64,000 nucleotides of DNA from positions 2,200,001-2,264,000 of the forward strand of contig NZ_CP045423.1 in the NCBI RefSeq assembly GCF_009363855.1, written 5' to 3'. The position numbers and the translations under genes are program-made. The stretch comes from Microvirga thermotolerans. GTDB lineage: Bacteria; Pseudomonadota; Alphaproteobacteria; Rhizobiales; Beijerinckiaceae. Below the pieces are notes generated by a model. That model had not been told where the DNA came from. It was given only the letters and a program-made list of their open reading frames with translations, and searched no databases. This document shows, piece after piece, positions 49,580-59,612 of the stretch (position 1 is its first letter; each line of letters begins with the position of its first letter).

Positions 49580-50364
49580 GGGAGCGACCGGCCGGGCGCG
49601 GCGCCCGCGGGCTCGCCGGCCCGCATGCGGCCTTCGTCCATAGCGGCGCGCATGGTCCGCACGGCCTCGTCGAGCCCCATGAAGATCGCCTCGCCGATGA
49701 GGGCATGGCCGATATTCAGCTCGACGATCTGCGGAATCGCCGCCACGGCCCGGACGGACCGCAGGTCGAGCCCGTGACCTGCGTGGATCTCGAGGCCGAT
49801 GGAAGCGCCGTGCGTGGCAGCCCGGCGCAGCCGCTCGAGCTCGTGCTCGACCCTGGCCTCGTCGCCGGCGGTCACGGCTTCGCAATAGGTGCCCGTATGG
49901 AGTTCCACCACCGGGGCGCCGAGGTCGCAGGCGGCGTCCATGACCTCCCGCTCGGGTTCCACGAAGAGGGAGACGCGGATTCCGGCGCCCTTCAGCTCCC
50001 GGATCGCGGAACGCAGGTGCTCGGCCCCGCCGACGATGTCGAGCCCGCCCTCGGTGGTACGCTCCTCGCGCTTCTCCGGCACCAGGCAGCAGGCATGCGG
50101 GCGCAGGCGCGTGGCGATGGCGATCATCTCGTCGGTGGCGGCCATCTCGAAGTTCAGGGGCACGAAGAGCTGGCGCTTGAGCCGCTCCATGTCCTGATCC
50201 CGGATGTGCCGCCGGTCCTCCCGCAGATGCGCGGTGATCCCGTCCGCCCCCGCCAGCACCGCCATGTGGGCGGCGCGGATCGGATCGGGATGCGTCCCGC
50301 CGCGGGCGTTGCGGACGGTTGCGACATGGTCGATGTTGACGCCGAGGCGCAAGGGTGCGGCCAC
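49576..50364 (-). CDS. pdxJ: pyridoxine 5'-phosphate synthase
   Basis: The 262-residue TIM-barrel protein has [35 protein letters not shown] and [11 protein letters not shown], the PdxJ motifs. It makes pyridoxine phosphate from 1-deoxyxylulose 5-phosphate and 1-amino-acetone 3-phosphate. It is coupled to acpS by a 4-base overlap. Confidence 0.96.
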   Translation of the reverse strand: MAAPLRLGVNIDHVATVRNARGGTHPDPIRAAHMAVLAGADGITAHLREDRRHIRDQDMERLKRQLFVPLNFEMAATDEMIAIATRLRPHACCLVPEKREERTTEGGLDIVGGAEHLRSAIRELKGAGIRVSLFVEPEREVMDAACDLGAPVVELHTGTYCEAVTAGDEARVEHELERLRRAATHGASIGLEIHAGHGLDLRSVRAVAAIPQIVELNIGHALIGEAIFMGLDEAVRTMRAAMDEGRMRAGEPAGAAPGRSLP

Positions 50365-50391
50365 GAACTCCTCCCAAAAAGCATTCCTAGC

Positions 50392-51252
50392 CTAGCATGC
50401 GGCAGGATCGTGAACAGGGTGCCCGGGCAGCTGCGACAGGAAAAGGGCCACCGCGGCGGCGAAGTCCCCGGACAGCTCGTCGTGGATCGTATGGCCGCAA
50501 TCGAACGCGACCACCCTGGTTCCGGGCCTGATCCGGGCCATCCTCTCGATCTCGCCGGCGCCGACGGCCCAGCTCTTGCGGCCGTGCAGGAGCAGGCAGG
50601 GACAGCCGCTCGCCGTCCAGTCGCCGCTCCAGTCGCCGGTCAGCGCTGCCTGGGAGCGTGCCATCCAGGCCGGATCGAACCGGAACGTCCACCCGCTCTC
50701 GGTCTCGTGGAGACTGTCGAGGAAATAGCGGTCGCCGGCAAAGCCCCGGGAATCCAGGAACGCGAGCGCATGGGACAGCGACGGGAAGGCGCGCGGCCAG
50801 TCGAGCCCGAGCGGGGCGACGGGCTCGATGCGGGCCCCGATGTCCTCGACGATCAGGGCGCCGACGAGGTCCTTCCTCCGGGCGGCCAGCTGGTACGCGT
50901 TGACGCCGCCGAGCGAATGGCCGAGGAGCGCGACGGGCCCGCCGCCGCCGATCCGCAGGACGAACTGCTCGGCATCGCGGAGGTAATCCTCGCGGTCGCA
51001 GGCCTCGGGACGGTCGCTCCATCCGTGCCCGCGCTGGTCGAGCGCCGCCACGCGCCAGCCCAGCGGGCGGAGGGCCTCCGCAAGGGGGGCGAAGTTCCGG
51101 GCGCATCCGAAATGGCCATGAAGGGCCGCCAGAACCGGAGCGTCCGGCGCGCCGCCGAAGTCGACATAGGACAATCGCACCCGGCCGGCCTCGAAGAAGC
51201 CGCGCTTCCCCGTGGCGACGACGGCGGGGGCATGGGAGGGCGAGGAGGCCAT
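50392..51252 (-). CDS. alpha/beta hydrolase
   Basis: The 286-residue protein has the alpha/beta-hydrolase fold: LAALHGHFGCARNFAPLAEA, LDQRGHGWSDRPEACDREDY, nucleophile elbow LLGHSLGGVNAY and the final His in FDCGHTIHDE. The substrate is not evident; esters or lactones are likely for such small enzymes. It is the upstream neighbour of pdxJ (27-base gap) and divergent from rpsF. Confidence 0.85.
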   Translation of the reverse strand: MASSPSHAPAVVATGKRGFFEAGRVRLSYVDFGGAPDAPVLAALHGHFGCARNFAPLAEALRPLGWRVAALDQRGHGWSDRPEACDREDYLRDAEQFVLRIGGGGPVALLGHSLGGVNAYQLAARRKDLVGALIVEDIGARIEPVAPLGLDWPRAFPSLSHALAFLDSRGFAGDRYFLDSLHETESGWTFRFDPAWMARSQAALTGDWSGDWTASGCPCLLLHGRKSWAVGAGEIERMARIRPGTRVVAFDCGHTIHDELSGDFAAAVALFLSQLPGHPVHDPAAC

Positions 51253-51585
51253 AGGTTCCCGTTGCGGATGGCGAGCGATGGACTGCCAAGCTATTATGTC
51301 GCCTCTTCGGCCCGTTCAACCGCCGGATCGCGGCCGCCGCCGGCTTGCCATCCTCGCCCAGATCGACTATGGACCTCCCCTCGCGTTCGCTCCGGCCGGG
51401 GGCTGAACGGACGGTACGGCTCGGCCGTGCAGGATCCGGAGGATCCGTCGTCCCGTGTCTCCGCCTTCGACAACCGCTCGGGCCTTGCAGGCTCGAAGGG
51501 CTTGGCGCCGATCGGACGCGCGAAACCGGCCCGCGACCTCCACGACAAGGCGTGCGGCTCAACTCCAACCTGAGAAAGGCCCACT
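51253..51585. other. leader region between the hydrolase and rpsF
   Basis: This 333-base divergent gap should hold the promoters of the hydrolase gene and the rpsF operon. I find no T-run hairpin and no gene. A S6:S18-binding leader element is possible here in principle, but I could not identify one by eye. Confidence 0.4.
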
Positions 51586-51981
51586 ATGCCTCTCTACGAG
51601 CATGTGTTTCTGGCCCGCCAGGACGTGACGTCCCAGCAGGTCGAAGCGATGATCGACCAGTACAAGGCCGTCATCGAGCAGAACGGCGGCAAGGTCGAGA
51701 AGACCGAGATGTGGGGCGTGAAGTCCCTCGCCTACCGCATCAAGAAGAACCGCAAGGCGCACTTCACGATGTTCAACCTCGACGCTCCCGCCTCGGCGGT
51801 GGCCGAGATGGAGCGTCAGATGCGCATCAACGAGGACATCCTCCGGTTCATGACCGTGCGGGTGGACGCGCTCGAGACCGAGCCGTCCGTGATGATGCAG
51901 AAGCGCGACCGTGACGAGCGCAAGGACCGCGAGCGCCGCGAGCGCGAAGGCGGTTTCGAAACCGAAGGCGAGGAGGCTTAA
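51586..51981 (+). CDS. rpsF: 30S ribosomal protein S6
   Basis: The 131-residue protein starts [20 protein letters not shown] and contains [20 protein letters not shown], the S6 core. The C-terminal ~30 residues form a charged Asp/Arg/Glu tail ([18 protein letters not shown]), common in alphas and longer than in E. coli. S6 binds S18 in the platform of the 30S subunit. It begins the rpsF-rpsR-DUF2232-rplI run, with rpsR 3 bases downstream. Confidence 0.97.
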   Translation: MPLYEHVFLARQDVTSQQVEAMIDQYKAVIEQNGGKVEKTEMWGVKSLAYRIKKNRKAHFTMFNLDAPASAVAEMERQMRINEDILRFMTVRVDALETEPSVMMQKRDRDERKDRERREREGGFETEGEEA

Positions 51982-51984
51982 GAC

Positions 51985-52236
51985 ATGGCTATCGGTGCTG
52001 GTGGCGGCGCTGGCCGTCGTCCTTTCTTCCGTCGGCGCAAGACCTGCCCCTTCTCGGGCCCGAACGCCCCGAAGATCGACTACAAGGACACGAAGCTGCT
52101 CTCGCGCTACATTTCCGAGCGCGGCAAGATCGTGCCCTCGCGCATCACGGCCGTGTCGGCCAAGAAGCAGCGTGAGCTCGCCCAGGCGATCAAGCGCGCC
52201 CGCTTCCTGGGCCTGCTGCCCTACGTGATCCGCTAA
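51985..52236 (+). CDS. rpsR: 30S ribosomal protein S18
   Basis: The 83-residue basic protein contains [40 protein letters not shown] and [20 protein letters not shown], all conserved in S18. It pairs with S6 in the 30S subunit. The start lies 3 bases after rpsF. Confidence 0.97.
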   Translation: MAIGAGGGAGRRPFFRRRKTCPFSGPNAPKIDYKDTKLLSRYISERGKIVPSRITAVSAKKQRELAQAIKRARFLGLLPYVIR

Positions 52237-52354
52237 GACCCGGCGGGCCGCCCCGGCGGCCCTCCTTGCCCAGTCGCCCGGCGGTGAGAATCCGCCGGGT
52301 CAGTTGGGGCGGCAAGCCCCTAACCCTGCACAGAGCAGCGGGACAGCGAGACCC

Positions 52355-53329
52355 ATGAACTTCGTTCTTCCAGGCATCGGCGCGGGCCTCGTTTCGGCCC
52401 TTCTGACCGCGGTGATCGTCAAGGCGACCCCGCTGGCGGCCGTCCTGTATCTCCTGTCCCCGATCCCCGTCCTGATCGTCTCGCTCGGCTGGAACCACCG
52501 GTCGGGGCTGGTGGCCGCCGCCGTCGGCGGGGTCGCAATCGCGCTCGCCATCTCCCCCCTCAGCGGGCTCGGCTTCGCCCTCGTCACCGCCCTGCCCGCC
52601 TGGTGGCTCGCCTATCTGGCGCTCCTCGGACGCCCTTCCGAGAACGGGACCATGGAATGGTACCCGCTCGGCCGCCTGCTTGCCTGGGTGGCGGCCACCG
52701 CCGCCCTCACCGTCGTGGCGGCGGGCATCGTCTCGACCCGCGGCAGCTACGAGGCGTTCCTGGGCAATGCCCGCGAGATCGCCGAGCTCTTCGTGAACCT
52801 CCAGTTCCCGAAGGGACAGCCGGACAGCCTCGACGACGCGACCCGCAAGGAGCTCGTGGAGCTCTTCGCCCGCATCACTCCCTTCCTGTCCGCGCAGGGC
52901 TTCACGGTCGTGCTGGCACTCTACCTCTGGGCCGCCGCCAAGATCGTCGCCCTATCGAAGCGTCTGCCGCGCCCCTGGTCGCCCGTGCCTGAACTGGCGA
53001 TGCCGCGTGCGGCCGCGGCCCTCCTCGTCGCCTGCATGGTCGTCGCCATGCTGGGCCTCGAGAACTTCGTCGGCGTGTTCGCCGCGGCGCTCGCCGGGGG
53101 CCTGTTCATGGCCTTCGCCCTCCAGGGCCTCGCCGCGGTCCACGACCGCACACGCGGCAACGCGGTGCGCGGGTTCATCCTGAGCGCGCTCTACGTCGTG
53201 CTGTTCCTCTCCCAGGGCATCCTGATGGTCGCCCTGTCCCTCTTCGGCCTCGCCGATACCCTCTTCGGGCTGCGCCGCCGCTTCGGCGGCGGAGGCGGGC
53301 CGAAACTGCCTCAGACCCCTTCCCCGTGA
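52355..53329 (+). CDS. DUF2232 membrane protein
   Basis: The ATG at 52355 gives 324 residues with about eight hydrophobic segments. The pattern ALLTAVIVKATPLAAVLYLL, then SPIPVLIVSLGW, and the C-terminal YVVLFLSQGILMVALSLFGL match DUF2232, a family resembling S-component or transporter-like membrane proteins. It stands between rpsR and rplI in nearly all Rhizobiales, so it is probably co-expressed with ribosomal proteins, but its function is unknown. Confidence 0.86.
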   Translation: MNFVLPGIGAGLVSALLTAVIVKATPLAAVLYLLSPIPVLIVSLGWNHRSGLVAAAVGGVAIALAISPLSGLGFALVTALPAWWLAYLALLGRPSENGTMEWYPLGRLLAWVAATAALTVVAAGIVSTRGSYEAFLGNAREIAELFVNLQFPKGQPDSLDDATRKELVELFARITPFLSAQGFTVVLALYLWAAAKIVALSKRLPRPWSPVPELAMPRAAAALLVACMVVAMLGLENFVGVFAAALAGGLFMAFALQGLAAVHDRTRGNAVRGFILSALYVVLFLSQGILMVALSLFGLADTLFGLRRRFGGGGGPKLPQTPSP

Positions 53330-53355
53330 TCACGAACCCTTAAAGGAGAAAACCC

Positions 53356-53919
53356 ATGGAAGTGATCCTCCTCGAGCGCGTCGCCAAGCTCGGCCAGATG
53401 GGCGAGACCGTGAAGGTCCGCGACGGCTATGCGCGCAACTTCCTCCTGCCCCGCGGCAAGGCGCTGCGCGCCACCAAGGCCAACAAGGAGCATTTCGAGA
53501 AGCAGCGCGCTCAGCTCGAAGCCCGCAACCTCGAGCGCCGCAAGGAGGCCGAGGTCGTCGGCGAGAAGCTGAACGGCCAGAGCTTCGTCATCATCCGCCA
53601 GGCCGGCGAGACGGGCGTCCTCTACGGCTCGGTCTCGACCCGCGACCTCGCCGAGATCATGACCCGGAACGGCTTCTCGGTGGACCGCAGCCAGATCGTT
53701 CTCAACGCCCCGATCAAGACCCTCGGCCTGCACACGGTCCCTGTCTCCCTGCATCCGGAGGTCGAGGTCCAGGTGACGATCAACGTCGCCCGCAGCCCGG
53801 AGGAAGCCGAGCGCCTGGCCCGCGGCGAGGCGGTCACGACCCGCGAGGAGACCAACCTCGACGATCTCGGCCTGGAAGTGGGCGCCGCCCTGGCGGACGC
53901 GGGCGACGTCGAACTCTGA
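53356..53919 (+). CDS. rplI: 50S ribosomal protein L9
   Basis: The 187-residue protein has the L9 N-terminus ([36 protein letters not shown]), a long connecting helix and a C-terminal domain with [12 protein letters not shown]. It has ~35 extra acidic C-terminal residues compared with E. coli, as usual in alphas. AAGGAG stands 9 bases before the ATG. A strong composite hairpin overlaps the stop codon. Confidence 0.97.
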   Translation: MEVILLERVAKLGQMGETVKVRDGYARNFLLPRGKALRATKANKEHFEKQRAQLEARNLERRKEAEVVGEKLNGQSFVIIRQAGETGVLYGSVSTRDLAEIMTRNGFSVDRSQIVLNAPIKTLGLHTVPVSLHPEVEVQVTINVARSPEEAERLARGEAVTTREETNLDDLGLEVGAALADAGDVEL

Positions 53920-53962
53920 GAACGCGGCGCCCAAGCTGGGCGCTTGCCTGCGTTCTCTTTTT
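53918..53962 (+). terminator. composite intrinsic terminator of rplI
   Basis: An outer stem GAGAACGC (53918-53925)/GCGTTCTC (53950-53957) encloses an inner stem GCGCCCA (53927-53933)/TGGGCGC (53937-53943), and TTTTT follows at 53958-53962. The hairpin begins inside the rplI stop codon. It isolates the ribosomal run from dnaB. Confidence 0.92.
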
Positions 53963-54188
53963 GTTCCAAAATGGCGCTTTCCGTCGATTCGACGGGAAGC
54001 GCTTTTTCGTCGGCGGAGCGGGTCCCGAACCCGCAAGGCCGGCGGCAACGGCACGGTGTGGGAATCGGGGACAGCGAGGACAAGCCCCGGCAGGCTGCCC
54101 GAACCTCGGGCCTGTGTCCGGGCGGTAACCATCCGCTGTCCGAATCCGGTTAGGATCGCCGCCCCTGTTTTGTTTTTCGGAGCGCCAG

Positions 54189-55682
54189 ATGGCCACCGCC
54201 AACGCCCTGATCGCCCGGATCGATTCGGCAGAGCCGCAATTCCGCGTCGCCCCGAGCAACATCGATGCGGAACAGGCGCTGCTGGGCGCCATTCTCGTCA
54301 ACAACGACGCCTATTACCGGGTCTCCGACTTCCTGGAGGCCTCCCATTTCATCGAGGACCTGCACCGGCGCATCTTCGAGGTCGCCTCGAGCCTCATCAA
54401 GGCCGGCAAGGTCGCGACCCCCATCACCCTGAAGACCTTCCTCGGCGACCAGGATCTCGGCGGGGTGACGGTCTCGCAGTACCTGGCGCGGCTCGCCGCC
54501 GAGGCCACGACGGTCATCAACGCGGAGGATTACGGCCGCACGATCTACGACCTCGCCATCCGCCGGAACCTGATCGCCATCGGCGAGGACATGGTGAACG
54601 TCGCCTACGACGCGCCGGTCGACAGCTCGCCCCGGGACCAGATCGAGGAGGCGGAGCGCCGCCTCTACGAACTCGCGGAGAACGGACGCTACGACGGCGG
54701 CTTCCAGCGCTTCTCGGAGGCCCTGACCCAGGCCATCGACATGGCCGCCGCGGCCTACAAGCGGGAAGGCAAGCTCTCCGGCATCTCCACGGGGCTCATC
54801 GACCTCGACCGGACCCTCGGCGGCCTGCAGCCCTCGGACCTCATCATCCTCGCGGGGCGCCCGGCCATGGGCAAGACCTCGCTGGCCACCAACATCGCCT
54901 TCAACATCGCCAAGGCCTATCAGGCCGAGAAGCAGCCCGACGGGACCATGAAGACCGTCAACGGCGGCATCGTCGGCTTCTTCTCCCTCGAAATGTCGGC
55001 CGAGCAGCTCGCCACCCGCATCATCGCGGAGCAGTCGGGCGTGCCGTCCTACAAGATCCGCCGCGGCGACATGCGCGAGGACGACTTCTACAAGATCACG
55101 GAAGCCGCCCGGGAGATGCAGTCGATCCCGTTCTACATCGACCAGACCGGCGGCATCTCCATCGCCCAGCTCGCCGCCCGGGCGCGGCGCCTGAAGCGCC
55201 AGCGCGGGCTCGACGTGCTGGTGGTGGACTATCTCCAGCTGCTCTCGGCCTCCGCCAAGAAGGGCGAGAACCGGGTGCAGGAGCTGACCGAGATCACCAC
55301 GGGCCTGAAGGCCCTCGCCAAGGAGCTTTCCGTCCCGATCATCGCCCTGTCCCAGCTGTCGCGCCAGGTGGAGGCCCGCGACGACAAGCGCCCGCAGCTC
55401 GCGGACCTGCGCGAATCCGGCTCCATCGAGCAGGACGCGGACGTGGTGATGTTCGTCTACCGCGAGGAGTACTATCTGAAGAACAAGGAGCCGAAACCCG
55501 GCACCGAGGAGTACTTCAAGTGGCAGGCGGAGATGGATCAGGTGCACGGCAAGGCGGAGGTCATCATCGGCAAGCAGCGTCACGGCCCCACGGGCACGGT
55601 GCAGCTCGCCTTCCAGGCCGACATCACGCGGTTCACCAACCTCGCGGACGAAGACAAGCTTCCTGAACGGATCGGCGATTGA
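54189..55682 (+). CDS. dnaB: replicative DNA helicase DnaB
   Basis: The 497-residue protein begins with the DnaG-binding N-terminal domain (SNIDAEQALLGAILVNNDAY) and continues with the RecA-like helicase: Walker A LAGRPAMGKTSLATNIAFN, Walker B VLVVDYLQLL and the DnaB motif ALSQLSRQVEAR. It unwinds DNA at the replication fork. The gene has an own promoter region after the rplI terminator and overlaps alr by 4 bases (ATTGA). Confidence 0.97.
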   Translation: MATANALIARIDSAEPQFRVAPSNIDAEQALLGAILVNNDAYYRVSDFLEASHFIEDLHRRIFEVASSLIKAGKVATPITLKTFLGDQDLGGVTVSQYLARLAAEATTVINAEDYGRTIYDLAIRRNLIAIGEDMVNVAYDAPVDSSPRDQIEEAERRLYELAENGRYDGGFQRFSEALTQAIDMAAAAYKREGKLSGISTGLIDLDRTLGGLQPSDLIILAGRPAMGKTSLATNIAFNIAKAYQAEKQPDGTMKTVNGGIVGFFSLEMSAEQLATRIIAEQSGVPSYKIRRGDMREDDFYKITEAAREMQSIPFYIDQTGGISIAQLAARARRLKRQRGLDVLVVDYLQLLSASAKKGENRVQELTEITTGLKALAKELSVPIIALSQLSRQVEARDDKRPQLADLRESGSIEQDADVVMFVYREEYYLKNKEPKPGTEEYFKWQAEMDQVHGKAEVIIGKQRHGPTGTVQLAFQADITRFTNLADEDKLPERIGD

Positions 55683-56845
55683 ACAAGCACATTGCGCAGG
55701 CGGCTCCGCAGGGCCGCATTCCCGAGGAGGCCGCCGGCGGCATCCTTCGGATCGACCTCACCGCCCTCGCCTCCAACTGGCGGAGCCTCCGCGACCGCGC
55801 GGGCGGCGCGGAGACGGCCGCCGTCGTCAAGGCGAACGCCTACGGCACCGGGATCGAGGAAGCGGTCCCCGCCCTCGCGGCCGCCGGCTGCCGCACCTTC
55901 TTCGTCGCCCATCCGGGCGAGGCTCTCCGCGCCCGGAACGCAGCCCCCCGGACGACGGTCTACGTGCTCAACGGCCTGCTGCCCGGCTCCGCCGGGTTCT
56001 ATGCCGCCCATGACGTTCGCCCCGTCCTCGGCTCGTGGCCCGAGATCGAGGAATGGGCGGCCTTCTGCCGCTCCCAAGGCCGCCGTCTGGAGGCCGCGAT
56101 CCATGTGGACACGGGAATGAACCGGCTCGGCCTGACGGTCGGCGAAGGCCTCGCCCTGGCCGCGCGCCCGGAGCTGAAGGACTTCACCCCCGCCCTGCTC
56201 ATGAGCCATTTCGTCGGCGCGGAAGAGCGGGACAACCCGTTGAACGCGCGGCAGATCGAGACCTTCGCGGCGGTGCGGAACGCCCTGCCCGGCATCCCGG
56301 CCTCCCTCGCCAATTCCTCCGGCATCTTCCTGCCGCAGAAGCCGCATTTCGACCTGGTCCGCCCCGGCTATGCGCTCTATGGCGGCAATCCGACGCCCGG
56401 CGCGGAGAACCCGATGCGGGCGGTGGTCGGCCTCGAGGGGCGAATCGTCCAGCTGCGCTGGGTCGAGACGGGCGACACGGTCGGCTACAACGGCCGCTGG
56501 ATTGCCGGAGAGCGGCGGCGGATCGCCACGGTCTCGGTCGGCTATGCGGACGGCTATCCCCGCTCCGCCAGCGCCCCCGGCAGGAGCGGCGAGGCGCTCG
56601 CCACGGGCATGGCATTGGTCGGTGGGCACCCCTGCCCGTTCGCGGGGACCGTCTCGATGGACCTTCTCGCCGTCGACGTCACCGGCGCGCCCGAGGGCGC
56701 CCTCGCCCGCGGCGAACCGGTGACCCTGATCGGCGGCCCCCTCACGGTCGACGAGGTCGGCCGCCGCGCGGGAACCATCGGCTACGAGATTCTCACCGGT
56801 CTCGGCGACCGCTACCGCCGGGTCTATACGGGATCGGCCCGCTGA
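55679..56845 (+). CDS. alr: alanine racemase
   Basis: A TTG start at 55679, overlapping the dnaB stop by 4 bases, gives 388 residues. The PLP lysine is Lys51 in VVKANAYGTGIEE, and the second catalytic residue is the Tyr in VSVGYADGYPRS. HVDTGMNRLG is also conserved. It makes D-alanine for peptidoglycan. It is joined to radA by TGATG. Confidence 0.95.
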   Translation: MNKHIAQAAPQGRIPEEAAGGILRIDLTALASNWRSLRDRAGGAETAAVVKANAYGTGIEEAVPALAAAGCRTFFVAHPGEALRARNAAPRTTVYVLNGLLPGSAGFYAAHDVRPVLGSWPEIEEWAAFCRSQGRRLEAAIHVDTGMNRLGLTVGEGLALAARPELKDFTPALLMSHFVGAEERDNPLNARQIETFAAVRNALPGIPASLANSSGIFLPQKPHFDLVRPGYALYGGNPTPGAENPMRAVVGLEGRIVQLRWVETGDTVGYNGRWIAGERRRIATVSVGYADGYPRSASAPGRSGEALATGMALVGGHPCPFAGTVSMDLLAVDVTGAPEGALARGEPVTLIGGPLTVDEVGRRAGTIGYEILTGLGDRYRRVYTGSAR

Positions 56846-58254
56846 TGGCGAAGCGTCACCCTTCCTTCGCCTGCCAGAGCTGCGGCGCCGTCTACAACCG
56901 CTGGAAGGGCAAGTGCGAGGCCTGCGGCGGGTGGAACACCATCGTCGAGGAGACCGGATCCGCGAACCCGATGGTGGGTCCGGTCGCCACGCGTCCGTCC
57001 CGCGCCAAGGGCCGCATCTTCCCGCTGGAGGGCCTCTCCGGCGAGACGAAGGAGGCGCCGCGCACCCCGTCCGGCATCGCGGAGCTCGACCGGGTGACGG
57101 GCGGCGGCTTCGTGCATGGCTCCATCATCCTGCTCGGCGGCGACCCCGGCATCGGCAAGTCGACCCTGCTCATGCAGGCCTCGGCGGCTCTCGCCAACCG
57201 GGGCGAAAGGGTCGCCTACATCTCCGGCGAGGAGGCGGTGGCGCAGGTGCGCCTCAGGGCCGAGCGCCTCGGCCTCGGCCAGGCCCCGGTCGAACTCGCC
57301 TCCGAGACCAACGTGGAGGACATCGTCGCCACTCTCTCTCAGGGCCGCCCCCCGGCCCTCGCCATCATCGACTCCATCCAGACCATGTGGACCGAGACGG
57401 TGGAATCGGCGCCCGGTACGGTCACCCAGGTGCGCGGCAGCGCCCAGGCCCTGATCCGCTTCGCCAAGACCACCGGCACGGCGGTGATCCTGGTGGGCCA
57501 CGTGACAAAGGACGGGCAGATCGCCGGCCCCCGCGTGGTGGAGCACATGGTGGACGCGGTCGTCTCCTTCGAAGGCGACACGGGCCACCATTTCCGGATC
57601 CTGAGGGCCGTGAAGAACCGCTTCGGCCCGACCGACGAGATCGGCGTGTTCGAGATGTCCGACCGGGGCCTGCGCGAGGTCCCGAACCCATCGGAGCTGT
57701 TCCTGGCCGGGCGCGACCTCGCCACGCCGGGCACCGCGGTCTTCGCCGGCATGGAAGGGACCCGCCCGCTCCTGGTGGAGATCCAGGCTCTCGTCGCCCC
57801 CTCTTCCCTCGGCACGCCGCGCCGCGCGGTCGTCGGGTGGGACCCCAACCGGCTCTCCATGGTGCTCGCCGTCCTCGAAGCCCATGGCGGCCTGAGGCTC
57901 GGGATGCACGACGTGTACCTGAACGTCGCCGGAGGCCTTCGCATCACCGAGCCCGCCGCCGACCTCGCCGCCGCGGCGGCCCTGATCTCGTCGTTGTCGG
58001 GCAATCCCCTGCCGCCCGATACGGTCTATTTCGGCGAGATGGGCCTGTCCGGGGCCATCAGGCCCGTCGCGCAGGCCGAAGCGCGCCTCAAGGAGGCGGC
58101 CAAGCTCGGCTTCTCCGGTGCCGTCGCCCCGGCGGCCCGGGTGGACAAGGCCAAGGACCGCCTGCCGCTTGCCGCCTCCGCCATCGGCCACATCACCGAT
58201 CTCGTCGCAGGCATCGCCGCGCGCCCCGGCCGGGCGGCGAGATCCCGAGGATAG
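56845..58254 (+). CDS. radA: DNA repair protein RadA
   Basis: The ATG at 56845 shares its A with the alr stop and gives 469 residues. A zinc finger (Cys10, Cys13, Cys24, Cys27), a Walker A GGDPGIGKST (98-107), the RadA motif KNRFG and a C-terminal Lon-like domain are present. RadA drives branch migration in recombination. The order dnaB-alr-radA is conserved. Confidence 0.96.
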   Translation: MAKRHPSFACQSCGAVYNRWKGKCEACGGWNTIVEETGSANPMVGPVATRPSRAKGRIFPLEGLSGETKEAPRTPSGIAELDRVTGGGFVHGSIILLGGDPGIGKSTLLMQASAALANRGERVAYISGEEAVAQVRLRAERLGLGQAPVELASETNVEDIVATLSQGRPPALAIIDSIQTMWTETVESAPGTVTQVRGSAQALIRFAKTTGTAVILVGHVTKDGQIAGPRVVEHMVDAVVSFEGDTGHHFRILRAVKNRFGPTDEIGVFEMSDRGLREVPNPSELFLAGRDLATPGTAVFAGMEGTRPLLVEIQALVAPSSLGTPRRAVVGWDPNRLSMVLAVLEAHGGLRLGMHDVYLNVAGGLRITEPAADLAAAAALISSLSGNPLPPDTVYFGEMGLSGAIRPVAQAEARLKEAAKLGFSGAVAPAARVDKAKDRLPLAASAIGHITDLVAGIAARPGRAARSRG

Positions 58255-58399
58255 GCCCTCTCGGCAGGAAAGCGCCTTAGGGAAGCGTCTCGGGACAGAT
58301 TTGCTACGATATATCGTCTATGTAATATCGCTGACGGGGGACCACGTCGCTGCACCGTTCCTCGCCTGACCCTTCGCCATCCGCCTTCGAGAGGACTCC

Positions 58400-59557
58400 A
58401 TGGCTATTCCGACCGGCTTCAAGATCGGCACCACGAGCGTGACCGATGCCACGACCCATATGCTCGCCGAGCGAACGACGGCAGGCGGCGACGTCGCCGG
58501 GCTGACGATCATCGACGACGATCAACCGACCGAAGATACCTACACCTACAGCATCGTGACGGACGGAACCGGCGCGACCGCGGCGAACGATGCGATCTAC
58601 GAGATCGTGCGCGGCCAGGACGGACTGTCCCGGCTGGTCGTCAAGGCGGGCGTGATTCTCGACTTCGAGACCGCGGCGACCGCAACGCACGACCTTTGGA
58701 TCAAGGCCACCGACGGGACGGACACGGTCGTCAAGAAGGTCACGATGAGCCTCACGAACGTGAACGAGGCGCCGATCGACATCGAATTGGCAGGCATCGT
58801 CGCGGCGGGCGTCCGGGAGAACTCGGCTCGGGGTACCGAAATCGGCGCCCTGCTGGCCGACGATCCCGATGCGAACGACACCTTTACCTTCACGCTGAAG
58901 GACGATGCCGGCGGCCGCTTCATGCTCGATTCCACAGGCAAGAGGCTCCTGGTCGCGGACGGCTCCAAGCTCGACTACGAGGCCGCCGCCTCGCACCAGA
59001 TCAAGGTCGAGGTGAAGGATGCCGGAGGCCTGACCTTCGAGAAGACCTTGACGATTGCCGTGCACAACGCTGTCGACACTTTCATCGGCACGGCGCGCAA
59101 CGATAAGCTCGCCGGCACCGAGAGCATGGACTTTCTCTACGGCGCAGCCGGCAACGACAAGCTCTATGGGCTCGGCGGCGACGACGTGCTCAACGGCGGC
59201 GCCGGCAAGGACATGCTCTACGGCGGGGCCGGCAAGGACACCTTCCTGTTCGACTCTCCCGTGAAGAAGGGGCAGTTCGATCAGGTCATGGACTTCAATT
59301 CGGCCGACGACACGCTCCAGTTCAGCCTGTCCGCAATCAGATCCTTCAAGATCAAAGGTCTGAAAGCCGGCAAGCTGAACAAGAAGTTCTTCACCGTCGG
59401 CGACCATGCCAAGGACAAGAACGACTTCGTCTACTACAACAAGAAGAACGGGTTCGTGTATCTCGACGGCGACGGTTCCGGCGCCCACAAGGGCATCGAG
59501 ATCCTGAAGCTGAAGCCGGGCCTCAAGCTGACGGCAGACGACTTCCAGTTCGTCTGA
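58400..59557 (+). CDS. cadherin/RTX-type calcium-binding secreted protein
   Basis: The ATG at 58400, after GAGAGGACTCC, gives 385 residues. Two cadherin-like repeats (residues ~20-130 and ~125-225; LTNVNEAPIDIELAGIV, ARGTEIGALLADDPDAND) precede hemolysin-type calcium repeats (GAAGNDKLYGLGGDDVLNGG, GAGKDMLYGGAGKDTFLF, ~250-285). A C-terminal ~100-residue domain follows (FDQVMDFNSADDTLQFSLSA), typical of type I secretion substrates. There is no N-terminal signal peptide. No ABC/MFP/TolC secretion gene is nearby. Confidence 0.9.
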   Translation: MAIPTGFKIGTTSVTDATTHMLAERTTAGGDVAGLTIIDDDQPTEDTYTYSIVTDGTGATAANDAIYEIVRGQDGLSRLVVKAGVILDFETAATATHDLWIKATDGTDTVVKKVTMSLTNVNEAPIDIELAGIVAAGVRENSARGTEIGALLADDPDANDTFTFTLKDDAGGRFMLDSTGKRLLVADGSKLDYEAAASHQIKVEVKDAGGLTFEKTLTIAVHNAVDTFIGTARNDKLAGTESMDFLYGAAGNDKLYGLGGDDVLNGGAGKDMLYGGAGKDTFLFDSPVKKGQFDQVMDFNSADDTLQFSLSAIRSFKIKGLKAGKLNKKFFTVGDHAKDKNDFVYYNKKNGFVYLDGDGSGAHKGIEILKLKPGLKLTADDFQFV

Positions 59558-59576
59558 TCGGACTCCACCGGCTCCG

Positions 59577-59612
59577 ACGGCCCCGGAGCGCTTCCTTCGG
59601 GGCCGTTCTTTC
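59577..59612 (+). terminator. intrinsic terminator of the RTX gene
   Basis: ACGGCCCC (59577-59584) pairs with GGGGCCGT (59599-59606), with a 14-base loop, and TCTTTCT follows. It lies about 20 bases after the stop codon. Confidence 0.8.
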
